From assembly GCF_004522215.1 (NCBI RefSeq), contig NZ_SDLR01000002.1, positions 248,001 through 312,000 of the forward strand: 64,000 nt of DNA, read 5' to 3'. The notes below the pieces were generated by a model, which saw nothing but the letters and a program-made list of their open reading frames with translations, was not told the origin of the DNA and ran no database searches. A program made the position numbers and the translations under genes. Positions 7,108-14,973 of the stretch are shown here, piece after piece. How positions within the stretch are numbered: position 1 is the first letter of the stretch; each line of letters begins with the position of its first letter. Source of the DNA: Ammoniphilus sp. YIM 78166. GTDB taxonomy: Bacteria; Bacillota; Bacilli; Aneurinibacillales; RAOX-1.

Positions 7108-8466
7108 ATGACCTTAAAGAAAAAAGTGCTCATTGTTGCGTATTTATTCCCTCCCATTGGCGGAGGCGGAGTTCAGCGTGCATTAAAAATGGCCAAGTAT
7201 CTTCAGGAGTTTGGTTGGGAACCTCATGTTCTTACCGTAGAGCCCCAGTATCATGTATCGCTGGATCAATCCTTACTCGAGCAATTGCCTACGGGAGTGC
7301 ATGTGCATCGTTCAAAGGAACTCTCATTGGGTGCTCCCCCGGCGGCCACCGCTGCTCGTGCTGGTGAGAGTCAGTCTGGGCATGAGGGGTCGCCTGGTTT
7401 AGTGACACGTCTGAAAAAATTAGTGTTTCCTACGTTAAAAAAATTAAAGAAGTATATGCTCGTACCCGATGATCAAATTCTTTGGCTTCCTTATGCGATG
7501 AAGAAAGGACTGCAGGTCATCAACGACCACCAAATCGATGTGATCTTTTCCACTTCCGGGCCTTATACAAACCACTTGGTTGGGTTGTATCTTAAGCGTA
7601 AAACCGGGACCCCATGGATTGCCGATTTTCGAGATCCTTGGACCCAGAATATGCATCGAACAGACATCGCTTGGCGAGAGTGGCTGGAAGATCGGCTGGA
7701 GCGGATGGTCCTTCGAGAGTCAGACATCCTGCTTACGGTTACTCGTTCCTTTGCTGATAACTTCAAACAAAAGTTTAGTGAAGAGCTTCGACGGGTAGAG
7801 GTTATTCACAACGGGTTCGATCCTGAGGATTACAAGGAACTGCAGGAGGTAAGGGGAGACGACCCGTCTATATGTTCCTTTATCTATACCGGAATCTTCT
7901 ATAAGGAAAGAAACCCAAGGCTGTTTTTGCGAGCAGTAAAAGAGCTGCTTGATGAGGGGATGCTAGAGCGAGAAAAGGTTTGCCTGAAATTTGCCGGTGT
8001 GTTTGACTATCCTGGCTATTCGGAGAACATGGATTGCGTGAAAGAGCTCGGGTTGGAGGACTTGGTTCATGTCTTGGGGCATTTGCCGCATCAGCAAGCC
8101 TTGATGGAGTTGAAAAAGTCGGATGTCCTGTTACTTGTAGGCGATACGGCACCCGATTCGGGTGATTATATTCCAGGCAAGCTATTTGAATATATGGCGA
8201 TTGACAAGCCGATTCTGGCTTTGAGCCTGAAAGGTGAATCTACTCAGATTATAGAAAATTACGCTCTAGGTGAAGTTGTAGATCCCGGAAACCTGGCAGA
8301 GATTAAAGCAGGTATCTTGAGCCTCTACAGACAATGGCTGGAGCCTGCTGAAGCTGCAAATGTGTCTGAGCGGCCTTCAACTTTAATCTATGAACGAAAA
8401 GAGCAGGCAAGGTTATTAGGAAAACTGTTAGATGAAGTTTACGTAGAGGGTGTCCCAAAAGCTTAG
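7108..8466 (+). CDS. Family 4 glycosyltransferase (GT-B fold)
   Basis: A 452-residue glycosyltransferase. The N-terminal acceptor half begins with the GT4 signature AYLFPPIGGGGVQRALKMAKYL. The C-terminal donor half has the SGDYIPGKLFEYMAIDKPILAL segment, with the EX7E-type acidic region that binds the nucleotide sugar. A basic amphipathic stretch near residues 95-120 may bind the membrane. It starts 16 bp after the dehydrogenase, so both are likely co-transcribed. A GTG at 7099 is the alternative start; neither site has a strong ribosome binding site, and ATG 7108 is chosen because the family consensus begins there. It probably adds one sugar of the surface-polymer repeat; donor and acceptor are unknown. 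Confidence 0.85.
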   Translation: MTLKKKVLIVAYLFPPIGGGGVQRALKMAKYLQEFGWEPHVLTVEPQYHVSLDQSLLEQLPTGVHVHRSKELSLGAPPAATAARAGESQSGHEGSPGLVTRLKKLVFPTLKKLKKYMLVPDDQILWLPYAMKKGLQVINDHQIDVIFSTSGPYTNHLVGLYLKRKTGTPWIADFRDPWTQNMHRTDIAWREWLEDRLERMVLRESDILLTVTRSFADNFKQKFSEELRRVEVIHNGFDPEDYKELQEVRGDDPSICSFIYTGIFYKERNPRLFLRAVKELLDEGMLEREKVCLKFAGVFDYPGYSENMDCVKELGLEDLVHVLGHLPHQQALMELKKSDVLLLVGDTAPDSGDYIPGKLFEYMAIDKPILALSLKGESTQIIENYALGEVVDPGNLAEIKAGILSLYRQWLEPAEAANVSERPSTLIYERKEQARLLGKLLDEVYVEGVPKA

Positions 8467-8487
8467 CTTTTGAGGGCGCCCTCTTTT
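8446..8487 (+). terminator. Intrinsic terminator overlapping the glycosyltransferase stop
   Basis: A long stem pairs 8446-8462 with 8466-8483 (two G-U pairs, one bulge), followed by TTTT. The GT stop codon lies in the loop region, so the coding end doubles as part of the terminator. Confidence 0.75.
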
Positions 8488-8541
8488 CTGCGCAGACAAA
8501 AAGTCCGGGGCCTCGTTCCTGAGGTACCGTCTGGCTCCAGA

Positions 8542-8926
8542 TGCTCACGAAACCCAGCAACATGCTTCCAAACCGGTAATCATTACAATGAGGTGGAGCT
8601 CCTTTTTAAGGTTTTGCGTAGTTTTGGACTTGTTTTTTATAAGTGTGATCTAAACCTTGGTTTAGATCCACCAAATTTAAGCTGATCTTTTAAGTAATAA
8701 GGCTTTTTATTTCTTATCATGACCTGGTCGGGGACCGTATTAGTACTGTTCGAGTCAGGATGCTCACGAAAATTCCAATATGCTCACGGAAAAGTGACGG
8801 GTGCTCACGAAGAAAGGGCGTTTGCTCACGTACCTGGTTCAATTCCAAATAAAACACGCGATTTGCTCACGAAACCCAGCAACTTGCTCCCAAGTCGGTA
8901 ATGATTCCAGTTAGGTGGGGGACCTC
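8542..8926. repeat. Non-coding repeat field with phased TGCTCACG units
   Basis: The gap 8467-9064 holds no credible gene. TGCTCACG occurs at 8542, 8761, 8781, 8802, 8823 and 8864. The last five fit a 20-21 bp period, with one degenerate position near 8843. Two imperfect copies of a roughly 60-bp block, each starting GCTCACGAAACCCAGCAAC, lie at 8543-8602 and 8865-8926. Between them is a 22-bp perfect palindrome with 10-bp arms (8647-8668). The period equals about two helical turns, which could fit a protein-binding array, but decayed dispersed repeats of the kind seen in other Bacilli are equally possible. Confidence 0.7.
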
Positions 8927-9064
8927 TCCTATCGGCATAAAAAACTTCCTCTAAAAACGGTCTGGCTACTTTGAAATTACTTCGAAAGGAGTTTTTTTTA
9001 TGTCTTTAATCCAAAACATGGTAAAATGTTCTTTACAGTAATTTTTCCTAGAATAGGAGGTTTT

Positions 9065-10462
9065 ATGGTACATAGAGTTTGGCTTTTATGGATGATGCTT
9101 ACCCTCTTTGGATTGGTTGCTTATGCTGAAGGACCGCAGCTGGTTCCACTCCCAGAGGAAATGGTGGTGGAGCAGCCGTTTGAAAACGGGACCCTAAAGG
9201 AGAGAAAGGTTCGATTCCTAAATAGGGACGAGTATTGGATTAAACAATTTACATTTGAACAGACAAGCCCCAAGCTGCTTACTCACCAATTCACGGTCCC
9301 TGGTAAAGAGGGAACCTTCAAGTATGTAGCTATCGAAGATGGCAACCGAGTTTGGAAGACGGTTCCTTTAAGCGGGAATTTGCCATTGGTATCTGGTTTT
9401 ATCGATACGACCGAAGCTCATTGGTATATCAGCTATCCCACCTTGTTCGAGGTTGATGATCAGCTCCTGACCCGAATGGAAAGCTATCGAGCGATTCCGG
9501 TTTATGCGAGGGAACAGGCAAACGGTTATACCTTGACTTACTCCTTCTATCAGAGGAGCGGGATGGTCGGAGAAATGTGGGCAGTAAGCTCTCAAGAAAA
9601 GCTCGTCCCCTGGGAACAAAACCCAAATATGGAGCCGGTATGGAGCTTGCTTGATATGTCCGGGGAAGGCAAGTGGACATGGGATGGAATGTACCTAAAA
9701 ACGCCGAGCAGCTATGAACCAACAGGGGTATTTTATCGATTCCCTGATAATTATATTGCTAGATCTTTTGTACGGACCGGAGGCAGCCTAATTGCCGATC
9801 ATTTAGGTTGGGTCATGCTGAAGCAAGGAGTAAAGAATCAAAACGAAGCGGGTTATTGGCCTACAGGTCCAAAATCCACTTGGCTTTGGAAGGATTACCA
9901 AATTGGAGCAGGTTTTTTTGATACGAGATTTAACACGGATTTTGCTCGGTTGCTGCTCGATGGTTATGCCAAGTATGGGGATGAACAATTTTTGGAGTCT
10001 AGCCTGCAGTATTCCAAATGGTTAATGAATCATGCGAACACCCAAGGGGTATTCATGAAAAAGGATACGCAGTGGGGCGTGCTGGTGCCGGATTACGCTC
10101 ATGCATCTCCCCATAAAAAAACGCATGCTTCCCTCAACCATCAACTTTCCGAAATCAACTATTTCTTTGATTTATTTCGATTAACGAACCAATCTTTTTA
10201 CCAGACGTATGCCCTAAACATGATAAACGGCATAAAATGGACGAGAGAACAGTGGGTCAAGCCAAATGGGGACTTGGAGTACGGACTGCTCGGAGGTAAA
10301 GGAATGGGGGTTGATTATCCCTATTTGACCTATAACGATCTATGGGAAACGCAACAGATCCTCCATGAGTTATATGGCGCGCTGGATCCTGATTTAGCTT
10401 ACCTTATGGAAATTAAGAAGCAGTGGATGGACAAGCAGGGGATCGTAGGATATAAGAAGTGA
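9065..10462 (+). CDS. Secreted protein resembling D-glucuronyl C5-epimerase-type alpha/alpha-barrel enzymes
   Basis: A 465-residue exported protein with a Sec signal peptide (residues 1-21, cleavage after AYA). About 22-210 looks beta-rich; about 230-465 is helical with aromatic-rich repeats (SLNHQLSEINYFFDLF, YPYLTYNDLWETQQILHELY), like the C-terminal barrel of D-glucuronyl C5-epimerases and related polysaccharide-modifying enzymes. This resemblance is by eye and weak. The start at 9065 is supported by AGGAGG (9055-9060), close to the ATG; the open frame extends 13 codons further up without such a site. It lies alone between two repeat fields inside the polysaccharide block, which fits a role in modifying or trimming the exported polymer. 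It could also be a hydrolase or lyase. Confidence 0.5.
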   Translation: MVHRVWLLWMMLTLFGLVAYAEGPQLVPLPEEMVVEQPFENGTLKERKVRFLNRDEYWIKQFTFEQTSPKLLTHQFTVPGKEGTFKYVAIEDGNRVWKTVPLSGNLPLVSGFIDTTEAHWYISYPTLFEVDDQLLTRMESYRAIPVYAREQANGYTLTYSFYQRSGMVGEMWAVSSQEKLVPWEQNPNMEPVWSLLDMSGEGKWTWDGMYLKTPSSYEPTGVFYRFPDNYIARSFVRTGGSLIADHLGWVMLKQGVKNQNEAGYWPTGPKSTWLWKDYQIGAGFFDTRFNTDFARLLLDGYAKYGDEQFLESSLQYSKWLMNHANTQGVFMKKDTQWGVLVPDYAHASPHKKTHASLNHQLSEINYFFDLFRLTNQSFYQTYALNMINGIKWTREQWVKPNGDLEYGLLGGKGMGVDYPYLTYNDLWETQQILHELYGALDPDLAYLMEIKKQWMDKQGIVGYKK

Positions 10463-10507
10463 AAAAAGCAACCATGGGGGCATAGCTAGAATTCACAAGT
10501 ATTTCGG

Positions 10508-10542
10508 GCGTTGATTCGTATATAGAATCACGCTTTTCTTTT
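10508..10542 (+). terminator. Intrinsic terminator of the secreted-protein gene
   Basis: GCG-T-TGATTC pairs with GAATCA-CGC around a 7-nt loop (10508-10533), followed by TTTTCTTTTT. Confidence 0.75.
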
Positions 10543-10603
10543 TGAATGTGTATTCATTCAGGGCAGGGCAGGGAGAGGGAGTCTCGAGCCAAAGCCATCG
10601 ATT

Positions 10604-11019
10604 GATGCCCTCTGAGCCACCCGAGGCCCGGAACGAGGTATCAAAGCCAATGATTGATGCCCTCTGAGCCACCCGAGGCCCGGAGCGGGGTATCAAAACC
10701 GATGATTGATGCCCTCGCAGCCTCCCAAGGCCCGGAACAGGGCATCAAAGCCGTCGTTTGATGCCCTCACAGCCTTCCGAGGCCCGGATCAGGGCATCAA
10801 AGCCGTTGTTTGATGCCCTCGCAGCATCCCAAGGCCCGGATCAGGGCATCAAAGCCGATGATTGATGCCCTCGCAGCCACCCGAGGCCCGAATCAAGGCA
10901 GCAAACCCGTCGATAGACGCCCTCGCAGTCTCCCGATGCCCGAATCAGGTCACCAACCCCGTCGATTGATGCCCCCGCAGCCCTCCGATGCCCTTCAAGC
11001 CTCTCCAATTATCGGGCAT
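10604..11019. repeat. 52-bp tandem palindromic repeat array, 8 units
   Basis: Units begin (GATGCCC or a variant) at 10604, 10656, 10708, 10760, 10812, 10864, 10916 and 10968, always exactly 52 bp apart. Each junction forms a hairpin: in the central units AGGGCATCAAA and TTTGATGCCCT pair (11 bp) around a 7-nt loop, for example 10791-10819. The 23-bp spacer (CAGCC..CCGAGGCCCGGA type) is also conserved. Outer units are more diverged, yet several changes keep pairing through G-U. The field is GC-rich compared with its surroundings. As 52 is not a multiple of three, it is not coding. It fills the gap 10463-11120 between two convergent genes. A CRISPR is excluded because the spacers are not unique. 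Confidence 0.9.
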
Positions 11020-11049
11020 CAATCATCTGAAGCACAAACAAAATAAAAA

Positions 11050-11092
11050 AAGGGCTACTTCATCAACATAAGAGTTGAGAGTAGCCCTTCTT
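11050..11092. terminator. Bidirectional intrinsic terminator
   Basis: AAGGGCTACT (11050-11059) pairs with AGTAGCCCTT (11080-11089). There is an A-rich tract before and a T-rich tract after, so it can stop transcripts from both sides, in particular the minus-strand lipoprotein operon. Confidence 0.85.
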
Positions 11093-11120
11093 TTGTAATT
11101 TTGACTGCGACCTTTTTCTT

Positions 11121-12011
11121 TTAATCACTAGATACAGGAGGCTGTTCTTGCAACTCTTCGAGTTCGCCCGCCTTCATTTTTTCTTCAAACTCAACCACCC
11201 ATTTTTCTACTTCTTCTGGTTGCTTGACCCGGTCAGGAATGCCAGGGTCTCCAAACTTGTAGAAGCGGAAGTAGACCTCCTGATCAACGTATCCGCCACC
11301 AGGAAGCGGCATCACGATCCAAGTCCGGTACTGATAGATATACCGATCTTCTTTTCCAATCCAGATCGTCGTCTTCACTACAGAATTGTCGAGTACATGG
11401 GCAAGCGATGGATCGGTTGCGATCTTTTCTTTCAGTTCTTCAAAGAGGGGAGAGGTAGACTTCTCTACCCACTCCTTCCCACTAATCCTGACTTCAATAA
11501 CATCTGTTGGGGTATTCAAAACCGCATCATCGGGCAATTTTTGAGCGTTGTCCATCAGAGGCAACCAATCCAGGAACCCATTGAAGGGGTCATAAGGAAG
11601 CACCTGATCCTTCGATGCCCGGAACCATACGTCCCCTTTTTTCAGATAATAATGGTCTTCCCAGCGATAATAACTAAAAGGGATTCCCGCCATTCTCCCG
11701 TTTACAAGATAAGCCTGCGATGGGCGAATTAAGATACCTTCATACATGCTGGTTGTTTTCCGGTCTCCGATACTATTCCGGATATAGCCGTTATACCAAA
11801 ATTCATTGGAACGCTTCTTATCACCGGGATGCCCTTCCGTGGTCATCTTTACCGCTTCTTGAAGTAAGCCTCGGGCATCCATAGTCGTCACATTAGGATT
11901 CTGCTGCTCCGTAAGCGAAAAAACGGTTTTGCTAGACGGAATTGTACACCCCGTAAGGAGCAGGAGCACAGACAAAAGCAACGGAACCCCTTTAAGCGAT
12001 TTTCTTGCCAA
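11121..12011 (-). CDS. Putative lipoprotein, last gene of the polymerase operon
   Basis: A 296-residue protein with a lipoprotein signal: basic start, hydrophobic core and the lipobox LLTGC with the acceptor Cys near residue 22. It should be lipid-anchored on the outer face of the membrane. The rest is rich in Trp, Tyr and charged residues with no motif I recognise; its length and beta-strand pattern resemble outer-surface lipoproteins of unknown function. The 5' end overlaps the FG-GAP gene by 20 bp, so the two are co-translated. With the O-antigen-ligase-like gene they form a three-gene minus-strand operon ending at the terminator near 11050. A role in extracellular polymer handling is inferred from this context only. 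Confidence 0.7.
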   Translation of the reverse strand: MARKSLKGVPLLLSVLLLLTGCTIPSSKTVFSLTEQQNPNVTTMDARGLLQEAVKMTTEGHPGDKKRSNEFWYNGYIRNSIGDRKTTSMYEGILIRPSQAYLVNGRMAGIPFSYYRWEDHYYLKKGDVWFRASKDQVLPYDPFNGFLDWLPLMDNAQKLPDDAVLNTPTDVIEVRISGKEWVEKSTSPLFEELKEKIATDPSLAHVLDNSVVKTTIWIGKEDRYIYQYRTWIVMPLPGGGYVDQEVYFRFYKFGDPGIPDRVKQPEEVEKWVVEFEEKMKAGELEELQEQPPVSSD

Positions 12012-13569
12012 GGCGAACCCTCCTTCCTACAAGATAAATAACGAGAACAAAGGTAAGCCCAATGAGGATTGGATAGACAGGAATGGAGTGTCTATTCCAA
12101 ACAAAGATTTTGTGGGTACCTTGGATGGAGGTCACTAGTTCTTTTTTGCCGTCACCATTCACATCAGCGTAGATCGCGTTATTCATGGTCAAGAATATTT
12201 TCCAGGTTTGTTTTAATCCTTCTTCTGTATACTGGAATCCGGTTAGATAGCGCGTGTCCTTCGCGCGTACAGCACTTTTGCTTAGTCCCACAAACTCATG
12301 GCTTTGGCCGGCAGAAACAAAGTCCTCGAAGCGGAAGCTGCGTTCCTCCGTACTCCATAAGATCTTCCAGGATCCATCAGGCTGTGGAGATAACAGGGTT
12401 GAGTATGGATGCTTAAGCATCAATTCATCCTTGCCGTCATGATTCAGATCAATGACCTTGAACTCGCTTTGAGCCAAGCCTTGATGCATTTTCCTTGTGA
12501 GCTCATGAGTTACGCGCAGTTCTCCATCGATCCATTGCAAGAGGTGAACATCTGCTCCCAGGACAAGTAATCCCTCGTGTCCATCTCCTAGCTGAATGGC
12601 TCCTATAATCTTAGTAGCGGGGGAGGCGACTTCGAATGCTGTTTCCCCGTATCTGCCACTTAAGAACCCATTCTTTAAAGTAACTCCGGAAAATTGGTTT
12701 CCTAGCTGTTCGCGTGTATCGTAAGCGCCGTTGTTCTTTTCTAGTTCACGCTCAATTTTTTCAACATTTAATAAGAGTGCACGATAAGGGGCTGTCCCAA
12801 ACTGTAGCATGCCTTCCGCAAGTGGCTGACGCTGGATTAAGGGCTCCAGTTCCAGTCTCTCATTCAATGTATAATAAGGGAAGCCAATGTACTCCCTAGG
12901 CAACAAGGATACAATGTGATCTCGGTCTAACTCTTGAGGAGGAATTCTAGTCATCTCTCCATCTGTCCATTGGTAAACATAAAGAGAAAGGGGCTCCTCT
13001 TCTAGTATAAACGTCGGCATCCTAGGCTTTTCAGGGTCGAGGTTGGCTTTCACCTCTTCTGCATTTCCTAAGGTAATGATCTCATCCTTGCCATCGCCGT
13101 TAATATCTCGGGCAATGATGGAGAAGTAAGAGGTCATTTCTCCAATATACAGCTGATTGGAATTCCACTGCTTATAAAAGTAGGGAAGCATCTGGATCAT
13201 GTTATGAGGGAAAGCCACATTAAACACGACAGCGACAGCTAAAGCTAAGGTAAAAGCGGAAGCACGAACCTGCCCGTACCAACGCCCGATCGGGTAAAGG
13301 AAAAGCCCGATAAACATGACCGATAGGACGAAAGGCATCAACTCAAGTTTTCGGAAGGCATTTTCCACTGCATGGTCGAGCATAAGGAATAGAAAGGTAA
13401 AGACCATGACTTGCTTACGCTCTTTTACTGGAACGAGCCAAAAGAGAAACAACGAAAAAGGAACGAAGAGCAACCCATAATAGGAATACTCCGCTAAGGC
13501 GGGTACTACAAGCAATCGATTAAAAAAGTAAAGGTAAACACAGTACAGCAACACTAAGATCTTATTCAT
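11992..13569 (-). CDS. Membrane protein with extracellular FG-GAP/VCBS-like repeats
   Basis: A 525-residue protein. The N-terminal 150 residues contain about four transmembrane segments, a long extracytoplasmic part follows, and a last hydrophobic helix (about 500-520) has a basic tail (GRRVRLGKK). The extracytoplasmic part carries at least three calcium-binding-like motifs of the FG-GAP/integrin-alpha type: DINGDGKDE, DLNHDGKDE and DVNGDGKKE. The start at 13569 is chosen because a purine-rich site (AGGAGTGG) precedes it and it overlaps the upstream stop by 8 bp (ATGAATAA). It is coupled to the polymerase-like gene upstream and the lipoprotein downstream. The function is unknown; calcium-dependent binding or folding is inferred from the motifs. 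Confidence 0.75.
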   Translation of the reverse strand: MNKILVLLYCVYLYFFNRLLVVPALAEYSYYGLLFVPFSLFLFWLVPVKERKQVMVFTFLFLMLDHAVENAFRKLELMPFVLSVMFIGLFLYPIGRWYGQVRASAFTLALAVAVVFNVAFPHNMIQMLPYFYKQWNSNQLYIGEMTSYFSIIARDINGDGKDEIITLGNAEEVKANLDPEKPRMPTFILEEEPLSLYVYQWTDGEMTRIPPQELDRDHIVSLLPREYIGFPYYTLNERLELEPLIQRQPLAEGMLQFGTAPYRALLLNVEKIERELEKNNGAYDTREQLGNQFSGVTLKNGFLSGRYGETAFEVASPATKIIGAIQLGDGHEGLLVLGADVHLLQWIDGELRVTHELTRKMHQGLAQSEFKVIDLNHDGKDELMLKHPYSTLLSPQPDGSWKILWSTEERSFRFEDFVSAGQSHEFVGLSKSAVRAKDTRYLTGFQYTEEGLKQTWKIFLTMNNAIYADVNGDGKKELVTSIQGTHKIFVWNRHSIPVYPILIGLTFVLVIYLVGRRVRLGKKIA

Positions 13570-14809
13570 GGTTCCACTCCTCTCCCGTACGCTGCTTGTC
13601 CCGAAGATAGGGAAAAGCAAGCATCATTCCTACGAGAAGCCAGAAGTAGGTGTTCATAAAGGGGACTTCAAAAATATTTTCAACCGCATTATGCAGGATG
13701 ACGGCGATCACCCCAGCAAAAACACCTAGATAGAGATAGAAGCTCGATCGGTCCTTTTGCCTTCGCCATATGGTATAGCCATTTTTAATGATTGAGCCCA
13801 TGAGCCAGAAGTATAAGCCAAGTCCCACAAGTCCCATTTCTGCAAGGGTCTTAAAGTAGTAGCTATCAACATAGATGGTGCCGAAATGGCGGTCGCCTAC
13901 AGCTCCTCCGTAGTGTCCTAATCCTAACCCGTAAGCTGGTGAAACTCTCATCATATCGTAGGCACCCAACCAGCGGCCTATGCGACCATCTTGCGAGCTT
14001 TTTTCAATGTATTCATCACTGAATAAATTTGAAATCCGAGATGTAACCGGAGGTACGAATAAAGCAGCTAAAATGCTAGCGACGAGTAGTACAATCAGAA
14101 GTTTGCGGTTAAAGAGCAAGCTGACGAATCCAATGGCTCCTGCAAAAGCTAACCAAGCTCCTCTGGAATAAGTGAAAAAGAGGACGCTAATCATCATGAG
14201 ACCTACTAAGATCCAAAACACTCTCGCTTTTCCTTGTTTGGTGAGGGCGTAGCCAAACGCAATTGGACTCATGAGAGCCATATAACTTCCCAGGATGTTT
14301 GGGCTCTGGACAATAGAAAAAGCTCGAGTAGTAATATTTTCACTAGAGTCAACCCAGGTGCTGGGAGTCTCAACCTTAAGAATCACTTGGAGTAATCCGT
14401 AAAGGGCCACTAGCGTAGCAACGACTAACAAGATTCGGAGAACCTTGAGCACCTCATCGCGGTCATGGAGGAAGTAGTATCCGATTAAAAAGGCAACCAT
14501 ATATTGATAGACCGCACGGAACCCTTCAATATTAATGAAAAAACTCTTCATGTCCGACACCCAAAAAGCAAGTCCTAGTACAAGGAAAGCTAAGAGCGGT
14601 ACCTTCAAGTCTGGTAGCTTTCGATTGGTCTCAATCATTCTCCATCCGCATATGAGCAGGAGAATAATAAGAACAGCCTCGTCCCATAGAGAAGAGATAA
14701 CCGGAATGGGAATGATGTTTCGTAACATATAGTCGAGGATGGGAAAAAATAAAAGCAGAGATAACCAAGAAAAGCGATTAAATATCATGGATTGGCCCTT
14801 GGCAATCAT
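13562..14809 (-). CDS. O-antigen ligase / Wzy-type polymerase-like membrane protein
   Basis: A 415-residue polytopic membrane protein with ten or more hydrophobic segments and the Wzy_C/RfaL-type pattern: a large extracytoplasmic loop between about residues 270 and 330 containing GRIGRWLGAYDMMRVSPAYG and GLGHYGG, followed by the last helices. Such proteins polymerise or ligate lipid-linked repeat units on the outer face of the membrane. The start at 14809 has AGGAGG 10 nt upstream; a start 10 codons further up is possible but has no binding site. First gene of the minus-strand trio and divergent from a glycosyltransferase and a flippase, which fits a polymer assembly locus. Confidence 0.85.
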   Translation of the reverse strand: MIAKGQSMIFNRFSWLSLLLFFPILDYMLRNIIPIPVISSLWDEAVLIILLLICGWRMIETNRKLPDLKVPLLAFLVLGLAFWVSDMKSFFINIEGFRAVYQYMVAFLIGYYFLHDRDEVLKVLRILLVVATLVALYGLLQVILKVETPSTWVDSSENITTRAFSIVQSPNILGSYMALMSPIAFGYALTKQGKARVFWILVGLMMISVLFFTYSRGAWLAFAGAIGFVSLLFNRKLLIVLLVASILAALFVPPVTSRISNLFSDEYIEKSSQDGRIGRWLGAYDMMRVSPAYGLGLGHYGGAVGDRHFGTIYVDSYYFKTLAEMGLVGLGLYFWLMGSIIKNGYTIWRRQKDRSSFYLYLGVFAGVIAVILHNAVENIFEVPFMNTYFWLLVGMMLAFPYLRDKQRTGEEWNHE

Positions 14810-14973
14810 GGGGCAGGAACCTCCTAGCTTGAAACGCATTTTTTATACCCCTACTATTACCGCACATGCGATTATAAAAATCAAGTATAATGATTGCACA
14901 GGAAGGGTGATCTGAGATAAAATTAATTTACTCATTTTTTAATTGGTGTGCCGTCAGGATGTGAAAAGAAACG

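Noticed and set aside
8470..8901. Two plus-strand frames of 71 and 60 codons in the TGCTCACG field
   Set aside because: They lie on non-coding repeats, have no ribosome binding sites and no protein-like composition.
10604..11019. Possible CRISPR array
   Set aside because: Spacing is regular, but the whole 52-bp unit is repeated, including the spacer part; there are no unique spacers and no cas genes.
10493..11046. Open frames across the 52-bp array on both strands (78 and 67 codons)
   Set aside because: The unit length is not a multiple of three, so frames shift at each repeat; no ribosome binding site or protein pattern.
11148..11732. 194-codon plus-strand frame opposite the lipoprotein gene
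   Set aside because: Shadow of the lipoprotein gene, whose lipobox, operon overlap and terminator support the minus strand.
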